Shown: positions 8,469-16,627, counted from the stretch's first letter. The stretch: DNA of 64,000 bases from Pseudoxanthomonas sp. SE1 (GCF_029542205.1 NZ_CP113783.1:735001-799000); one strand, 5' to 3'. Program-made: numbers and translations. Notes: a model not told the origin generated them from the letters alone.

Positions 8469-8975
8469 ATGATGCGCACGACGGTCTTTGTAGTCTTGCT
8501 TATGTTCTCGATGGCTTCTTACGCGCAAACAGCCCCCCCCCAGGGTGTGGCGCCAGGCAGCCCCTGCTTGCGGCCCCGGTGGAGGGGCGGGGGGCGGTGG
8601 GATCTTCCTGCAGGAAAGGTCTACACGCGTTGGAAGGCGACATGGGGAGCTTTGGCAGAGGACACGGATTCCGGAAACGTCGGCACATCCACAGGTCATT
8701 TCAGTCGCAGAGACGCACGTCGAGAGGCAGTCGCAAAGTGCAAGGCCATGGGAGGCTGGGAGTGCAAGTTCGTCTTCACCTACAAGAACAGTTGCGCCGT
8801 AGTGGCTGAAGTGGTCGATGATCTCAAGGCGCCGATGATGCCGACCTATCAGAGCGCACCGACCATTGAGTCCGCCTCCAAGCTGGCTATTGATGGTTGC
8901 TCAAGTAAAAATGGAGGGCGTGTGTGTCAAGTGAAATATACGAACTGTACGGCTCCTATCCTGATCTACGAGTGA
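8469..8975 (+). CDS. secreted DUF4189-family protein, copy 3, with locally shifted linker
   Basis: A 168-residue close paralogue of copy 1: the same MMRTT start, signal peptide ending SYAQ|TA, and near-identical domain segments (VYTRWKATWGALAEDT, VGTSTGHFSRRDARREAV, FTYKNSCAVVAE). The linker differs: one extra C near 8573 and one missing G near 8595 shift the frame for about a dozen codons, giving PCLRPRWRGGGR where the others have the Cys/Gly linker. A TG-to-CC change also replaces the first linker cysteine and creates a nine-C run (8533-8541). Both linker cysteines are thus lost while the domain is intact. Function unknown; likely still translated. Confidence 0.75.
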   Translation: MMRTTVFVVLLMFSMASYAQTAPPQGVAPGSPCLRPRWRGGGRWDLPAGKVYTRWKATWGALAEDTDSGNVGTSTGHFSRRDARREAVAKCKAMGGWECKFVFTYKNSCAVVAEVVDDLKAPMMPTYQSAPTIESASKLAIDGCSSKNGGRVCQVKYTNCTAPILIYE

Positions 8976-9305
8976 TACGGATGGGTTGACATCGCCGGCA
9001 GGCTTGCTTGTTTTAGATTGCACCATGGGCTCAACGGTTATGCGGACAAATCATGCGTCGTGCTCTAGTGGCATCCCTACGGTTGGTTGCTTGTTCGGAT
9101 GCGCCAATACGAGTCGAGTTACGGTGGCCAATGCGGACGAGGAGCAGCTGATCGGTTGCTGCTGTGTCATCCGAAATGGGATGCCGCATGCTAGCTCGCT
9201 TCTAGGGAAAGCTGACGCGCTCCTGCTAGACACGAACATGGTGGCGGTTTGAGTGTGGTCAGTTCAGCTACCGATGCTGAGGCATCGCATACGAGGTCGC
9301 AATCC
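8976..9305 (+). other. 330-base gap without a supportable gene
   Basis: Separates the DUF4189 block from the first lipoprotein/enzyme pair. An 88-codon frame (8986-9252) has no ribosome site, no recognisable domain and odd composition (GCCCVIRNG), so I do not call it. TTGACA at 8986-8991 resembles a -35 box but has no good -10 at the right distance. This may hold the promoter for the downstream genes. Confidence 0.4.
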
Positions 9306-10178
9306 ATGAACTACGCCCTCCATTTTTTCCTGGTCGTGATGGTGCTGCTCGGCAGCGGTTGCGATGCGCAGACCGCACGCGTCGCGGATACGGCCAATCA
9401 GGAAGTTCGCCCAGAAAAGAAGGAACACGACATGTCAGAGCTGAAGCCGCCCTCCGCCGATAGCGTGTTGTATTTCATCTACCAGCGCGACGGCGATGGT
9501 GCGGTCAGCTACAAAGTCGACGGCGGCGCCACCGTCAGCTACTGGTACGGCCATGCGTTCGATCTGAACGGGAAGCATTACTTCACCGGTTTCGGCAGCA
9601 AAAGCGAGGGCGAAGGTCCAGAGGGCGAGAACGGGATGATGGATGATCCCGAGCATGTCGCCATCTCGCAGGCGACGTTCACGCGCGTCGAGAAGGATGG
9701 CAAGGTGGAGTGGTCGAAGCCGGATACCGATGGCTACGTCGGTGAGTTCGGACGATTGGGGCGCGCGGACGAGATCGATACGTCGCGCAAGGCGCAAGGG
9801 TACGCAACGGCCGATGGTCGCTACGTGCTGGCTGTTCCCACGCGAGATTTCATGAATGGCGAGGAGGTGCAGTCGTTCGCCATGTTCCTCTTCGATCCCA
9901 ATGGCAAGGACGCATTGTCGTTCCGTCAGTGGGGATACATTGGCAGCGTGCGCGTTGGCGGGGACAATCAAGCTGCCTGCAGTGACGGTCAGGTGATGCC
10001 CTGCACGGCCAGCACCGGCGAACTGGCCTTCGAGCCGGCGTCGGACGGAGGACTGCCTGCATTGAAAGTCACCCCCTCGGGAAACACGAACTCCGGCTCC
10101 GGCAAGGTACGTACGCTCGGGCCCGCGGATGCGGTAACCTACCGCTTCGACGCGAATGCAGAGCGCTACACGCCCTGA
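9306..10178 (+). CDS. exported lipoprotein, probable immunity partner of the downstream murein hydrolase
   Basis: A 290-residue protein with a lipoprotein signal peptide: MNYALHFFLVVMVLLGSGC, lipobox LGSGC, lipidated Cys at about residue 19. The mature part is beta-rich with Gly/Asp/Tyr repeats (FIYQRDGDGAVSYKVDGGA, SYWYGHAFDLNGKHYFTGFG) and a later Cys pair (ACSDGQVMPC). I recognise no named domain. In Xanthomonas killing T4SS loci, lipoprotein inhibitors are encoded directly upstream of their effectors and protect the periplasm. The same arrangement is seen here, about 100 bases before a signal-less wall hydrolase. The immunity role is inference from that context. Confidence 0.65.
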   Translation: MNYALHFFLVVMVLLGSGCDAQTARVADTANQEVRPEKKEHDMSELKPPSADSVLYFIYQRDGDGAVSYKVDGGATVSYWYGHAFDLNGKHYFTGFGSKSEGEGPEGENGMMDDPEHVAISQATFTRVEKDGKVEWSKPDTDGYVGEFGRLGRADEIDTSRKAQGYATADGRYVLAVPTRDFMNGEEVQSFAMFLFDPNGKDALSFRQWGYIGSVRVGGDNQAACSDGQVMPCTASTGELAFEPASDGGLPALKVTPSGNTNSGSGKVRTLGPADAVTYRFDANAERYTP

Positions 10179-10274
10179 ACCTTTCGAGTTGACCGTCCTG
10201 TAGAAGGCTCACGGATCGAGCCCGGTTGACGTCCTGCGACCCACGGTCGCGAACATCAGCAAGAGGAGCCAGTG

Positions 10275-12101
10275 ATGGCCAGTGACTACACCCGTGAACA
10301 GATCCTCGATATCGTCGAACGCCAGGCACAGGCGAGCGGCATTCCCCGCGAGGACTTCCTGCGGTTCGCCTACATCGAGACGGGCGGCCGCTTCAACCCC
10401 GATGCAAGCAACCCCAGTGGTGCGAAGGGGTTGTTTCAGTTCATGCCGCGCACGGCGGAGGATTACGGCATAACGGGCCAGGAATTCGATCCCGTGCAGA
10501 GTACGCGTGCGGCCGCAGCGCTGTACCAGGACAATCTTGCGGACATCAGCCGCAGACAGCAGCGTAACGGCCACGATTTTCTGTCCGGAAACACGACGCC
10601 AAGCGGGCTCGATCTTTATCTTGCTCACCAGCAGGGGGCTGCTGGCTATGAGTCTGTGCAAAGCGCCATCGCGACAGGAGAGTTCGCGCTCACGAGTACC
10701 CGCCGGAATATATTGGGGAACATCAGTGCCAGTGATGTCGAGAGACTGACAGGGCGCAAGCCTGCAGAACTTCGCGGACTCGATGATCGCGAACTGGCGA
10801 CGACGTTCTCGCAGTACTGGAACACCAAGTACGCGGCCATCAGCATCCCCGATCGCGGCATCCAGGCCAGCCAGGCCGATGCGGCCGTGCGCGAGCGTGC
10901 TTCGCCGCTGGCCGATGACGTGCTGCAGAACGGCGAGCGGGGCGAAGAGGTGCGCGCCTTGCAGGCGTCGTTGAACCAGCTTGGGTTCCGCGATGGCCAG
11001 GGAGCGGAGCTGGAAACGCGCTCGGGCATCTATGGCGGCAGGACGCAGGAAGCGGTGCGTGCGTTCCAGACAGCAAATCAGCTGGAAGCCACCGGCAACG
11101 CCGACGCGCGCACGCGCGACGCCATCGCGCAGCAGCTCGCGTTGCCCGAACAGCAGCGCAACCGCGCCCAGCCTGAGGAAGCGCAGCCGCGCGAAGGCGG
11201 ACTCGCGTGGCCGACGCCGGGCAATCGCGACATCAACGAGGCCGACAAGCCGCGCGAAGGCCGGGGCGAATTCGGTACGCCGCGCAGTGGTGGTCGGCGG
11301 CATGGCGGCATCGACATCCAGGGCGATGTCGGCGATCCGGTGGTGGCGGTGGCCGGTGGGACGGTGGTAGTGCGCCCGAACAATGGCGCGGCAGGCAATA
11401 CGGTGCACGTGCGGCATGACGATGGCTCGCTCACCAAGTACTTCCACCTGGATGAGTTCAGCGTGCGCAACGGCCAGCGGGTGGAGGCCGGGCAACAGAT
11501 CGGCACCATGGGGCGTACCGGCAACACGCCGGCGCAGGGAGATACCCACCTGCACTTCGAAATGTGGCGCGACGGCCGTCAGGTCGATCCGTTGCCCCCT
11601 CTGCGCGGTGCCGAGCGGGATGCGGCGGTGCCGGCCCGCACTGCAACGCCTGAGGTGTTGCGGGACGGCGCATCGGGAGCCCCGGTGCGCGAGTTGCAGC
11701 AGCAACTCAACCAGCTGGGGTATCGGGGCGCCGATGGTCGCCCATTGGAAACGGTGTCGGGCAAGTTCGGCCCACAGACCGAGCATGCCTTGCGCGCGTT
11801 CCAGGAAGATCGTGGGCTGAAGGTGGACGGGATCTTCGGGGAGCGTTCGCGTGAAGCACTGGCGGCGGCCAACCGCGACCCCAAGCCCACCGAAACTACA
11901 CCGCAGAATCCACGCAGTGAGGATGCGCAGCGTTCGTTCGTGGATCGCATGTTCTCCGCGATGCACGGGGGTGATGACCGGGCCATGCGCCAGGCGCTGG
12001 AAGACTACCTCAAGACGCCCGCGGGCGATTCGTGGCGGAAGGAATCGCCAACGATCGAACCGTCCGTCATGGGCCGCGACCCGACGGGTCCGGCCCGTTG
12101 A
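10275..12101 (+). CDS. modular murein hydrolase: lytic transglycosylase + PG-binding + M23 endopeptidase; putative T4SS effector
   Basis: 608 residues without a signal peptide. Order of parts: SLT-type lytic transglycosylase (about 1-190, catalytic Glu in FAYIETGGRFNP, about Glu35, then GLFQFMPRTA and YLAHQQGAAGY); peptidoglycan-binding domain 1 (about 211-285); M23/LytM endopeptidase (about 330-440, zinc motifs RHGGIDIQG and THLHFE); peptidoglycan-binding domain 2 (about 460-532); a short helical tail. It should cut both glycan strands and peptide cross-links. A wall enzyme without Sec signal next to a T4SS and behind a lipoprotein gene fits an antibacterial effector, but I see no canonical XVIPCD (no FVVQG-type motif). 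ATG 10275 follows AGAGGAG at 10263-10269. A phage-tail enzyme is the alternative. Confidence 0.82.
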   Translation: MASDYTREQILDIVERQAQASGIPREDFLRFAYIETGGRFNPDASNPSGAKGLFQFMPRTAEDYGITGQEFDPVQSTRAAAALYQDNLADISRRQQRNGHDFLSGNTTPSGLDLYLAHQQGAAGYESVQSAIATGEFALTSTRRNILGNISASDVERLTGRKPAELRGLDDRELATTFSQYWNTKYAAISIPDRGIQASQADAAVRERASPLADDVLQNGERGEEVRALQASLNQLGFRDGQGAELETRSGIYGGRTQEAVRAFQTANQLEATGNADARTRDAIAQQLALPEQQRNRAQPEEAQPREGGLAWPTPGNRDINEADKPREGRGEFGTPRSGGRRHGGIDIQGDVGDPVVAVAGGTVVVRPNNGAAGNTVHVRHDDGSLTKYFHLDEFSVRNGQRVEAGQQIGTMGRTGNTPAQGDTHLHFEMWRDGRQVDPLPPLRGAERDAAVPARTATPEVLRDGASGAPVRELQQQLNQLGYRGADGRPLETVSGKFGPQTEHALRAFQEDRGLKVDGIFGERSREALAAANRDPKPTETTPQNPRSEDAQRSFVDRMFSAMHGGDDRAMRQALEDYLKTPAGDSWRKESPTIEPSVMGRDPTGPAR

Positions 12102-12259
12102 GTCGCGTGGGGCGCCGGCCAGCGTGGCTCTGCGCCCGTCGTTCAACGCGATCGTCAATCGTCAAGGTGTGCGCGGGTCCCGGTTCTTGTGCCGTGCCTC
12201 CGTACAGCCGGAATCCCGAGGACGGCGTCAGTCGCCGATGCGAGTCGAGGAGAATGAAG

Positions 12260-12904
12260 ATGGATCACTTACCGGATGGGCGAAGTAAGGCGTTGACGAC
12301 GGCCTTCCTTCTCCTTCTTGTTTCCCCCACAGCCTGCAGCGGTGCCATGGACAGTCAGAACAGCCCCCCGACATTCACCGAGAATCCCGCTCCGCGCCAG
12401 ACCTATCGTCTGACGCTGCGCATCGAGGGAGCTCCCGGTCCCCTGGAGGTCGTCTCCAGCGCGGCGCAGTACGACGTCGTCAATCCCGAATGCCTGCCGC
12501 CACCGAAGGACAATCCGGGAGGCCATACCTCGGCCGTGCCGACCCACGACATCCCAGTGCGCCTGCAGCGCGTCTCCGACAACGAGTACGCCGGTGTCTT
12601 CCATGCCGACGGAATGGTCGATGCCGACTACCACGGGCGCGGCGTGTGCCGCTGGCAGCTGATCCAGGCCCAGGTGCAGCTTCAGGCACCGGGTGCCGAG
12701 GGGGGCACGCGCTTCGTGGCCAAGCTCAATGGCGACGAACTGCCGCAGGGCACGCCCAAGGCGATCCATTACTGGAAGGCGCGCTATCCGCGCGAGCCGG
12801 ACACGGACAGTTACCGCGACTACGGTCAGCCGGACCTGCAGAAGGTGCCGGCCGACCAGCGTGACGCGTTCTTCGGCATCGTTTTGACCGCGAAGGAGGC
12901 CTGA
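12260..12904 (+). CDS. small lipoprotein, probable immunity partner of the downstream lipase
   Basis: A 214-residue protein with an N-terminal hydrophobic segment (ALTTAFLLLLVSPTAC) ending in a plausible though imperfect lipobox (PTAC). The mature part contains paired cysteines (NPECLPPP and RGVCRWQ) and no domain I recognise. Start 12260 is chosen because AGGAG at 12248-12252 is about 7 bases away; the ATG at 12254 is too close. It ends 2 bases before the lipase gene, so the two are surely co-translated. By analogy with lipoprotein inhibitors preceding T4SS or T6SS lipase effectors, it probably neutralises the lipase in the periplasm. Confidence 0.62.
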   Translation: MDHLPDGRSKALTTAFLLLLVSPTACSGAMDSQNSPPTFTENPAPRQTYRLTLRIEGAPGPLEVVSSAAQYDVVNPECLPPPKDNPGGHTSAVPTHDIPVRLQRVSDNEYAGVFHADGMVDADYHGRGVCRWQLIQAQVQLQAPGAEGGTRFVAKLNGDELPQGTPKAIHYWKARYPREPDTDSYRDYGQPDLQKVPADQRDAFFGIVLTAKEA

Positions 12905-12906
12905 CC

Positions 12907-14127
12907 ATGGGACTCACCTCGCAGCAGTATGCCTACCTTGCGGACCACAGCTACGACCGTGGCGGGCAGATGCAGGGCCTGCTCAACAAGGACGTCGTCA
13001 TCGGCGGCGAGCGCTACCGCGTGATCGACCATGCGGACAATCCGCGCACCGGTTACCAGGGCACCGTCTATCAGCATGAGGCGAGTGGCGCGGTGGTCGC
13101 CGCCCATCGCGGCACCGAGTTCGGGCGGGAGGCTTTCCGCGACGGCGTGGTCGCCGACGGCGGCATGGTGTTCGCGCGCACCAACAGCCAGGCCGCGGAT
13201 GCGGTGGAACTGACCCGTCGCGCGGTCGAGTACGCGGAACGGCAGGGACGCGAGCCGGGCAGAGCGGTGCCCGAAGTGACCGTGACCGGACACTCCCTCG
13301 GCGGCACGCTGGCCCAAGTGTCCGCCCACCACTTCGACTTGCGGGGCGAGACGTTCAACGCCTATGGCGCGGCCAGCCTGGACCGGCGCATTCCGGAAGG
13401 TGGCGACCGCGTGACCAACCACGTGATGGCGGTCGACGCGGTCAGCTCTGCCAGTCCCCATTACGGGCAGATGCGCGTCTACGCAACTGCGCAGGAGATC
13501 GAGACCCTCCACCGCACCGGTTATCACAGCAACATGCTGCGGGACCTGCTGCAGCGGGACATGCCGTTGGCCGCGTCGGTGGTGTCCGCCGACTCGCACA
13601 GCATGCACAACTTCCTGCCGGTGGATGACGAAGGGCGAGCCGATCGCTCCGCGCTGGCCGATCCGCAGGCGCGGCGGCTCGCGGAGGATCACCGCGGCAT
13701 CATCGCGGACTATCGGAACGATGTAGGCGATCTGCGTCGCGGCGTCACGGTCGCGGCGCGCGGTCCGTTGGGCCTGGTGCTCGACGGCATCGATCGCGTT
13801 CGGGGGCCGATGGCCCCGGGCGAGCCGGCAGCGCAGGAGGTGCGCCGTCAGACCGGCACACCGCAGGCGACGCCTGCCCCATCGGTCACGTCAGGCGCTC
13901 CTGCTGCGTGGCAGCCGAGCCCGGAGATCGAACGTCTGCTGGCGGCAGCACGCGAAGGAAGCCCTGCGGCGCTGCAGACGGCGCAACAGGGCCTGCAGGC
14001 ATCCGCTGTCGGTCAGGCATGGTATGCCCGCGTCGACGCGCACCAGCAGGCGCTGGACGCGCAGCAACGCGTCGCAGGTCCGGCCATGGAGCAACGGACG
14101 CAGGCGCCGCAAGATATCTTCCGCTGA
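12907..14127 (+). CDS. class 3 lipase, putative antibacterial T4SS effector
   Basis: 406 residues, no signal peptide. Residues 1-250 form a lipase class 3 alpha/beta hydrolase: the nucleophile elbow VTGHSLGG with the serine near residue 130, preceded by VVAAHRGTEFGREAF (oxyanion region). Asp in MAVDAVSS and His in DSHSMHNF are candidates for the triad. The rest is Ala/Gln-rich and helical; residues about 340-375 align without gaps to the tail of the murein hydrolase upstream. Probable phospholipase acting on target-cell membranes. No canonical XVIPCD seen. Paired with the lipoprotein gene 2 bases upstream. Confidence 0.78.
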   Translation: MGLTSQQYAYLADHSYDRGGQMQGLLNKDVVIGGERYRVIDHADNPRTGYQGTVYQHEASGAVVAAHRGTEFGREAFRDGVVADGGMVFARTNSQAADAVELTRRAVEYAERQGREPGRAVPEVTVTGHSLGGTLAQVSAHHFDLRGETFNAYGAASLDRRIPEGGDRVTNHVMAVDAVSSASPHYGQMRVYATAQEIETLHRTGYHSNMLRDLLQRDMPLAASVVSADSHSMHNFLPVDDEGRADRSALADPQARRLAEDHRGIIADYRNDVGDLRRGVTVAARGPLGLVLDGIDRVRGPMAPGEPAAQEVRRQTGTPQATPAPSVTSGAPAAWQPSPEIERLLAAAREGSPAALQTAQQGLQASAVGQAWYARVDAHQQALDAQQRVAGPAMEQRTQAPQDIFR

Positions 14128-14377
14128 AGAATTCCTGCGGTGAGGGAGCAGCAGGCCGGGTGCGCGCGGATCGCCGCCGCGCGCGCCTGTCCAGGCGTTT
14201 GATGCCGGACGGCTGCGGCATGTGCGGATGCGGACGGTCAGCCCGGCTCACGCGCGGAGGGGCACAGGGACGAAGAGGGTTCAGCTTCGGGTGAATGGCC
14301 GTGCGAAATGCCCGGAACGCACGACATGGCGGTCGGTGGGCAGGCGACCATTCGGTGGCCTGCTTGGATGGTTGCGG

Positions 14378-15064
14378 TCAGCGGGTACCGTACAGCACGA
14401 CAGTCTTGCCGCGCGCATGCAGGGAGCCATCGGCCTGCAGCTTCTTGAGCACACGGCCTGCCATCTCGCGCGAGCAGCCCACCAGGCGGGCCAATTCCTG
14501 GCGCGAGACGCGCAACTGGGTGCCCTGCGGATGGCTCATCGCCTCCGGCTCGCGGGCCAGGTCGTGCAGGGTGCGCACGATCCGGTCGGTCACGTCGAGG
14601 AACGCGAGGCGGCTGGCCTTGCGGCTGGTGTCCAGCAGGCGCCGCGAGAGCTGCGCGCCGATGGCATAGAGCAGCTTGGGGGCATCAGCCGACAGCGTGC
14701 CCATGAACAGCTGGTGCAGGCGTTCGTAGCTGATTTCGGCCAGTTCGCATTGGGTGCGGGTGCGCAGGATCACTTCCCGGCGGTCCGACTCGATGAACAG
14801 CCCCATCTCGCCGACGAACTCGCCGGAACCGAAGTAGCCGAGCACCAGCTCACGGTCGTCGTCTTCCTCGGTGATGATGCTGACCGAGCCGCTGACCACG
14901 TAATACAGCGTGCCCGCCGGGTCGCCGGGGCGGAAGACGTCGGCGCGGGCCGGGTAGCGGCGCCGATGGCTGTGGGCCAGGAAGCGCTCAAGCGTGGCGT
15001 TGTCCGGCGTCAGGGGGCTGGCGGCGGGGCGAGCGGGGGCTGAAAGGGGGATGCCTGGGCTCAT
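14378..15064 (-). CDS. clp: Clp, CRP-like global regulator
   Basis: Transcription factor of the CRP/FNR superfamily, 228 residues, matching Xanthomonas Clp, which controls extracellular enzymes, polysaccharide and biofilm genes and responds to cyclic-di-GMP. The N-terminal cNMP-like domain includes FRPGDPAGTLYYVVSGSVSI and GEFVGEMGLF; the C-terminal winged helix contains SRQELARLVGCSREMAGRVL, the recognition helix typical of CRP. ATG 15064 gives the family's length; the frame runs further upstream but without homology. It is divergent from speD, the usual Xanthomonadaceae neighbour. Low-complexity Pro/Ala residues near the N-terminus are the only variation. Confidence 0.95.
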   Translation of the reverse strand: MSPGIPLSAPARPAASPLTPDNATLERFLAHSHRRRYPARADVFRPGDPAGTLYYVVSGSVSIITEEDDDRELVLGYFGSGEFVGEMGLFIESDRREVILRTRTQCELAEISYERLHQLFMGTLSADAPKLLYAIGAQLSRRLLDTSRKASRLAFLDVTDRIVRTLHDLAREPEAMSHPQGTQLRVSRQELARLVGCSREMAGRVLKKLQADGSLHARGKTVVLYGTR

Positions 15065-15251
15065 GGTGGTCACGGCTTGTAATTCAGGAAGCTTAGTCCG
15101 AATACGTGGCCCACGGCAAACGCAGGCCATGCAAGGGCTGGGCCAGTCCTGCGGCGGCCCGCCGACGCGCGGCCGCGGACATTCCGCTGTCATCCCATAT
15201 GGCGCATAATCCGCCCCCTCATCCGACACCCCCCAGAGAGGGACCACCGCC

Positions 15252-16046
15252 GTGGTAAAACCCCTGCCTCGCCTGCGGCTGCAAGGCTTCAACAACCTCA
15301 CCAAGGCGCTGAGCTTCAACATCTACGACGTGTGCTATGCCTCGTCCGAGGACGAGCGCCGCCGGTACATCGAGTACATCGACGAGGAATACAACGCCGA
15401 TCGCCTGACCCAGATCCTGACGGATGTGGCGGAGATCATCGGCGCCAACATCCTGAACGTGGCCCGCCAGGACTACGATCCGCAGGGCGCGTCGGTGACG
15501 ATCCTCATCTCCGAGGAGCCGGTGATCGACAAGAAGGATGCGGGCAAGGAGATCATCTCCGACGCGGTGGTTGCCCACATGGACAAGTCCCACATCACGG
15601 TGCACACGTATCCGGAAACCCATCCGGACAACGGCATCGCGACGTTCCGCGCGGACATCGACGTGGCCACCTGCGGCGTGATCTCGCCGCTGAAGGCACT
15701 GAACTACCTGATCGAAAGCCTCGAGTCCGACATCGTCATCATGGACTACCGGGTGCGCGGCTTTACCCGCGACGTGAAGGGCAAGAAGCACTACATCGAC
15801 CACAAGATCAATTCGATCCAGGACTTCCTGGCCAAGAACATCAAGTCGCGCTACGAGATGCTCGACGTGAACGTCTACCAGGAGAACATCTTCCACACGA
15901 AGATGCACCTGAAGGAGTTCGACCTCGACAACTACCTGTTCGAGGAAAAGGCCAAGAACCTGTCGTTCAAGGAGCGCATGAAGATCGAGGCGCGCCTGAA
16001 GCGGGAGATCGAAGAGCTGTACCACGGGCGCAATCTGTCGGAATGA
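15252..16046 (+). CDS. speD: S-adenosylmethionine decarboxylase proenzyme
   Basis: Makes decarboxylated SAM for spermidine synthesis. 264 residues, the same length and type as Escherichia coli SpeD. The self-cleavage site that forms the pyruvoyl group is Lys112-Ser113 in [12 protein letters not shown], and the catalytic Cys lies in VATCGVISP (about Cys141). Start is GTG 15252. Divergent from clp with about 190 bases between start codons, room for both promoters (a CATAAT at 15205-15210 is a candidate -10 for speD). Confidence 0.96.
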   Translation: MVKPLPRLRLQGFNNLTKALSFNIYDVCYASSEDERRRYIEYIDEEYNADRLTQILTDVAEIIGANILNVARQDYDPQGASVTILISEEPVIDKKDAGKEIISDAVVAHMDKSHITVHTYPETHPDNGIATFRADIDVATCGVISPLKALNYLIESLESDIVIMDYRVRGFTRDVKGKKHYIDHKINSIQDFLAKNIKSRYEMLDVNVYQENIFHTKMHLKEFDLDNYLFEEKAKNLSFKERMKIEARLKREIEELYHGRNLSE

Positions 16047-16111
16047 CGGGTTGGCGACGGGTGCGGGTTACATCCGGTTCGGATGGCCTGCGCTAGTCTG
16101 CCCACACAAAC

Positions 16112-16164
16112 GGCGGGACGACCCGCCCGCGGCGCGAGCCGCGCATCAGGACCGACGGCGGTCC
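16112..16164 (+). promoter_or_regulatory. guanidine-II (mini-ykkC) riboswitch
   Basis: Two perfect six-base-pair hairpins, each capped by an ACGR tetraloop: GGCGGG-ACGA-CCCGCC at 16112-16127 and GGACCG-ACGG-CGGTCC at 16149-16164, separated by 21 bases. This is the defining structure of the guanidine-II class, in which guanidinium binding pairs the loops and frees the ribosome site. It lies in the leader of a sugE gene, the most common target of this class in proteobacteria. A further hairpin (16165-16178) and the AGGAGG ribosome site (16215-16220) follow. Confidence 0.9.
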
Positions 16165-16226
16165 GGAACGCGAGTTCCGGGCCGTTCTGCGTTATGGCCC
16201 GGGCAATCCACCTGAGGAGGTGACGT

Positions 16227-16541
16227 ATGGCGTGGGTGTATCTGGTGCTGGCGGGATTGCTGGAAGTGGCGTGGGCGGTGGGACTGAAGTATTCCGAGGG
16301 CTTCACTCGCCTGGTGCCCAGTGTGATCACCGCGGTGGCGGCGGCCGCCAGCTTCTGGTTGCTGGCGGTGGCGCTGAAGCACATCCCGCTCGGCACGGGC
16401 TATGTCATCTGGGTGGGCATCGGCGCCGTGGGCACGGCGTTCGTCGGCATGTGGCTGTTCCAGGAGCCCGCCACGGCGGCGCGACTGGTCTGCATAGGCC
16501 TGATCGTGGCGGGCATCATCGGCCTGAAGCTGGCGTCGTAG
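16227..16541 (+). CDS. sugE: SugE/Gdx guanidinium exporter (SMR family)
   Basis: 104-residue small multidrug resistance protein with four membrane helices, working as an antiparallel dimer that exchanges guanidinium for protons. The essential Glu13 is in [17 protein letters not shown], and the [14 protein letters not shown] motif is typical of the SugE (Gdx) branch rather than EmrE. The guanidine-II riboswitch in its leader independently supports this substrate. A strong AGGAGG lies about 6 bases before ATG 16227. Monocistronic; coq7 converges from the other side. Confidence 0.95.
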   Translation: MAWVYLVLAGLLEVAWAVGLKYSEGFTRLVPSVITAVAAAASFWLLAVALKHIPLGTGYVIWVGIGAVGTAFVGMWLFQEPATAARLVCIGLIVAGIIGLKLAS

Positions 16542-16603
16542 CGCGCGCCCCGCGCACGACTGGATGCGCCCATCGCCGCCCGTCGTCTGCAGATGCACGA
16601 GAC

Positions 16604-16627
16604 ATAGAGCCGAGCCTGCTCGGCTCC
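16604..16627. repeat. REP-like (SMAG-type) hairpin
   Basis: Between the convergent sugE and coq7 genes lies ATAGAGCCGAG-CCTG-CTCGGCTC: an eight-base perfect stem with a four-base loop and a TAG tetranucleotide at its foot. This is the form of the GTAG-headed palindromic repeats (SMAG elements) scattered through Stenotrophomonas-like genomes. There is no T-run on either strand, so a REP element is more likely than a simple terminator, though it may still protect the 3' ends of both transcripts. Confidence 0.6.

Noticed and set aside
8986..9252. 88-codon frame after DUF4189 copy 3
   Set aside because: No ribosome site, no family resemblance, odd Cys/Gly composition; better treated as intergenic.
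11910..12101. Possible XVIPCD at the end of the murein hydrolase
   Set aside because: Lacks the FVVQG-type core and the PVExS-like ending of XVIPCDs; only the shorter helix shared with the lipase is present.
10209..12158. 649-codon open frame on the minus strand opposite the murein hydrolase
   Set aside because: Mirror frame of a GC-rich gene; the plus-strand protein has several recognisable domains and a ribosome site, the minus-strand product has none.
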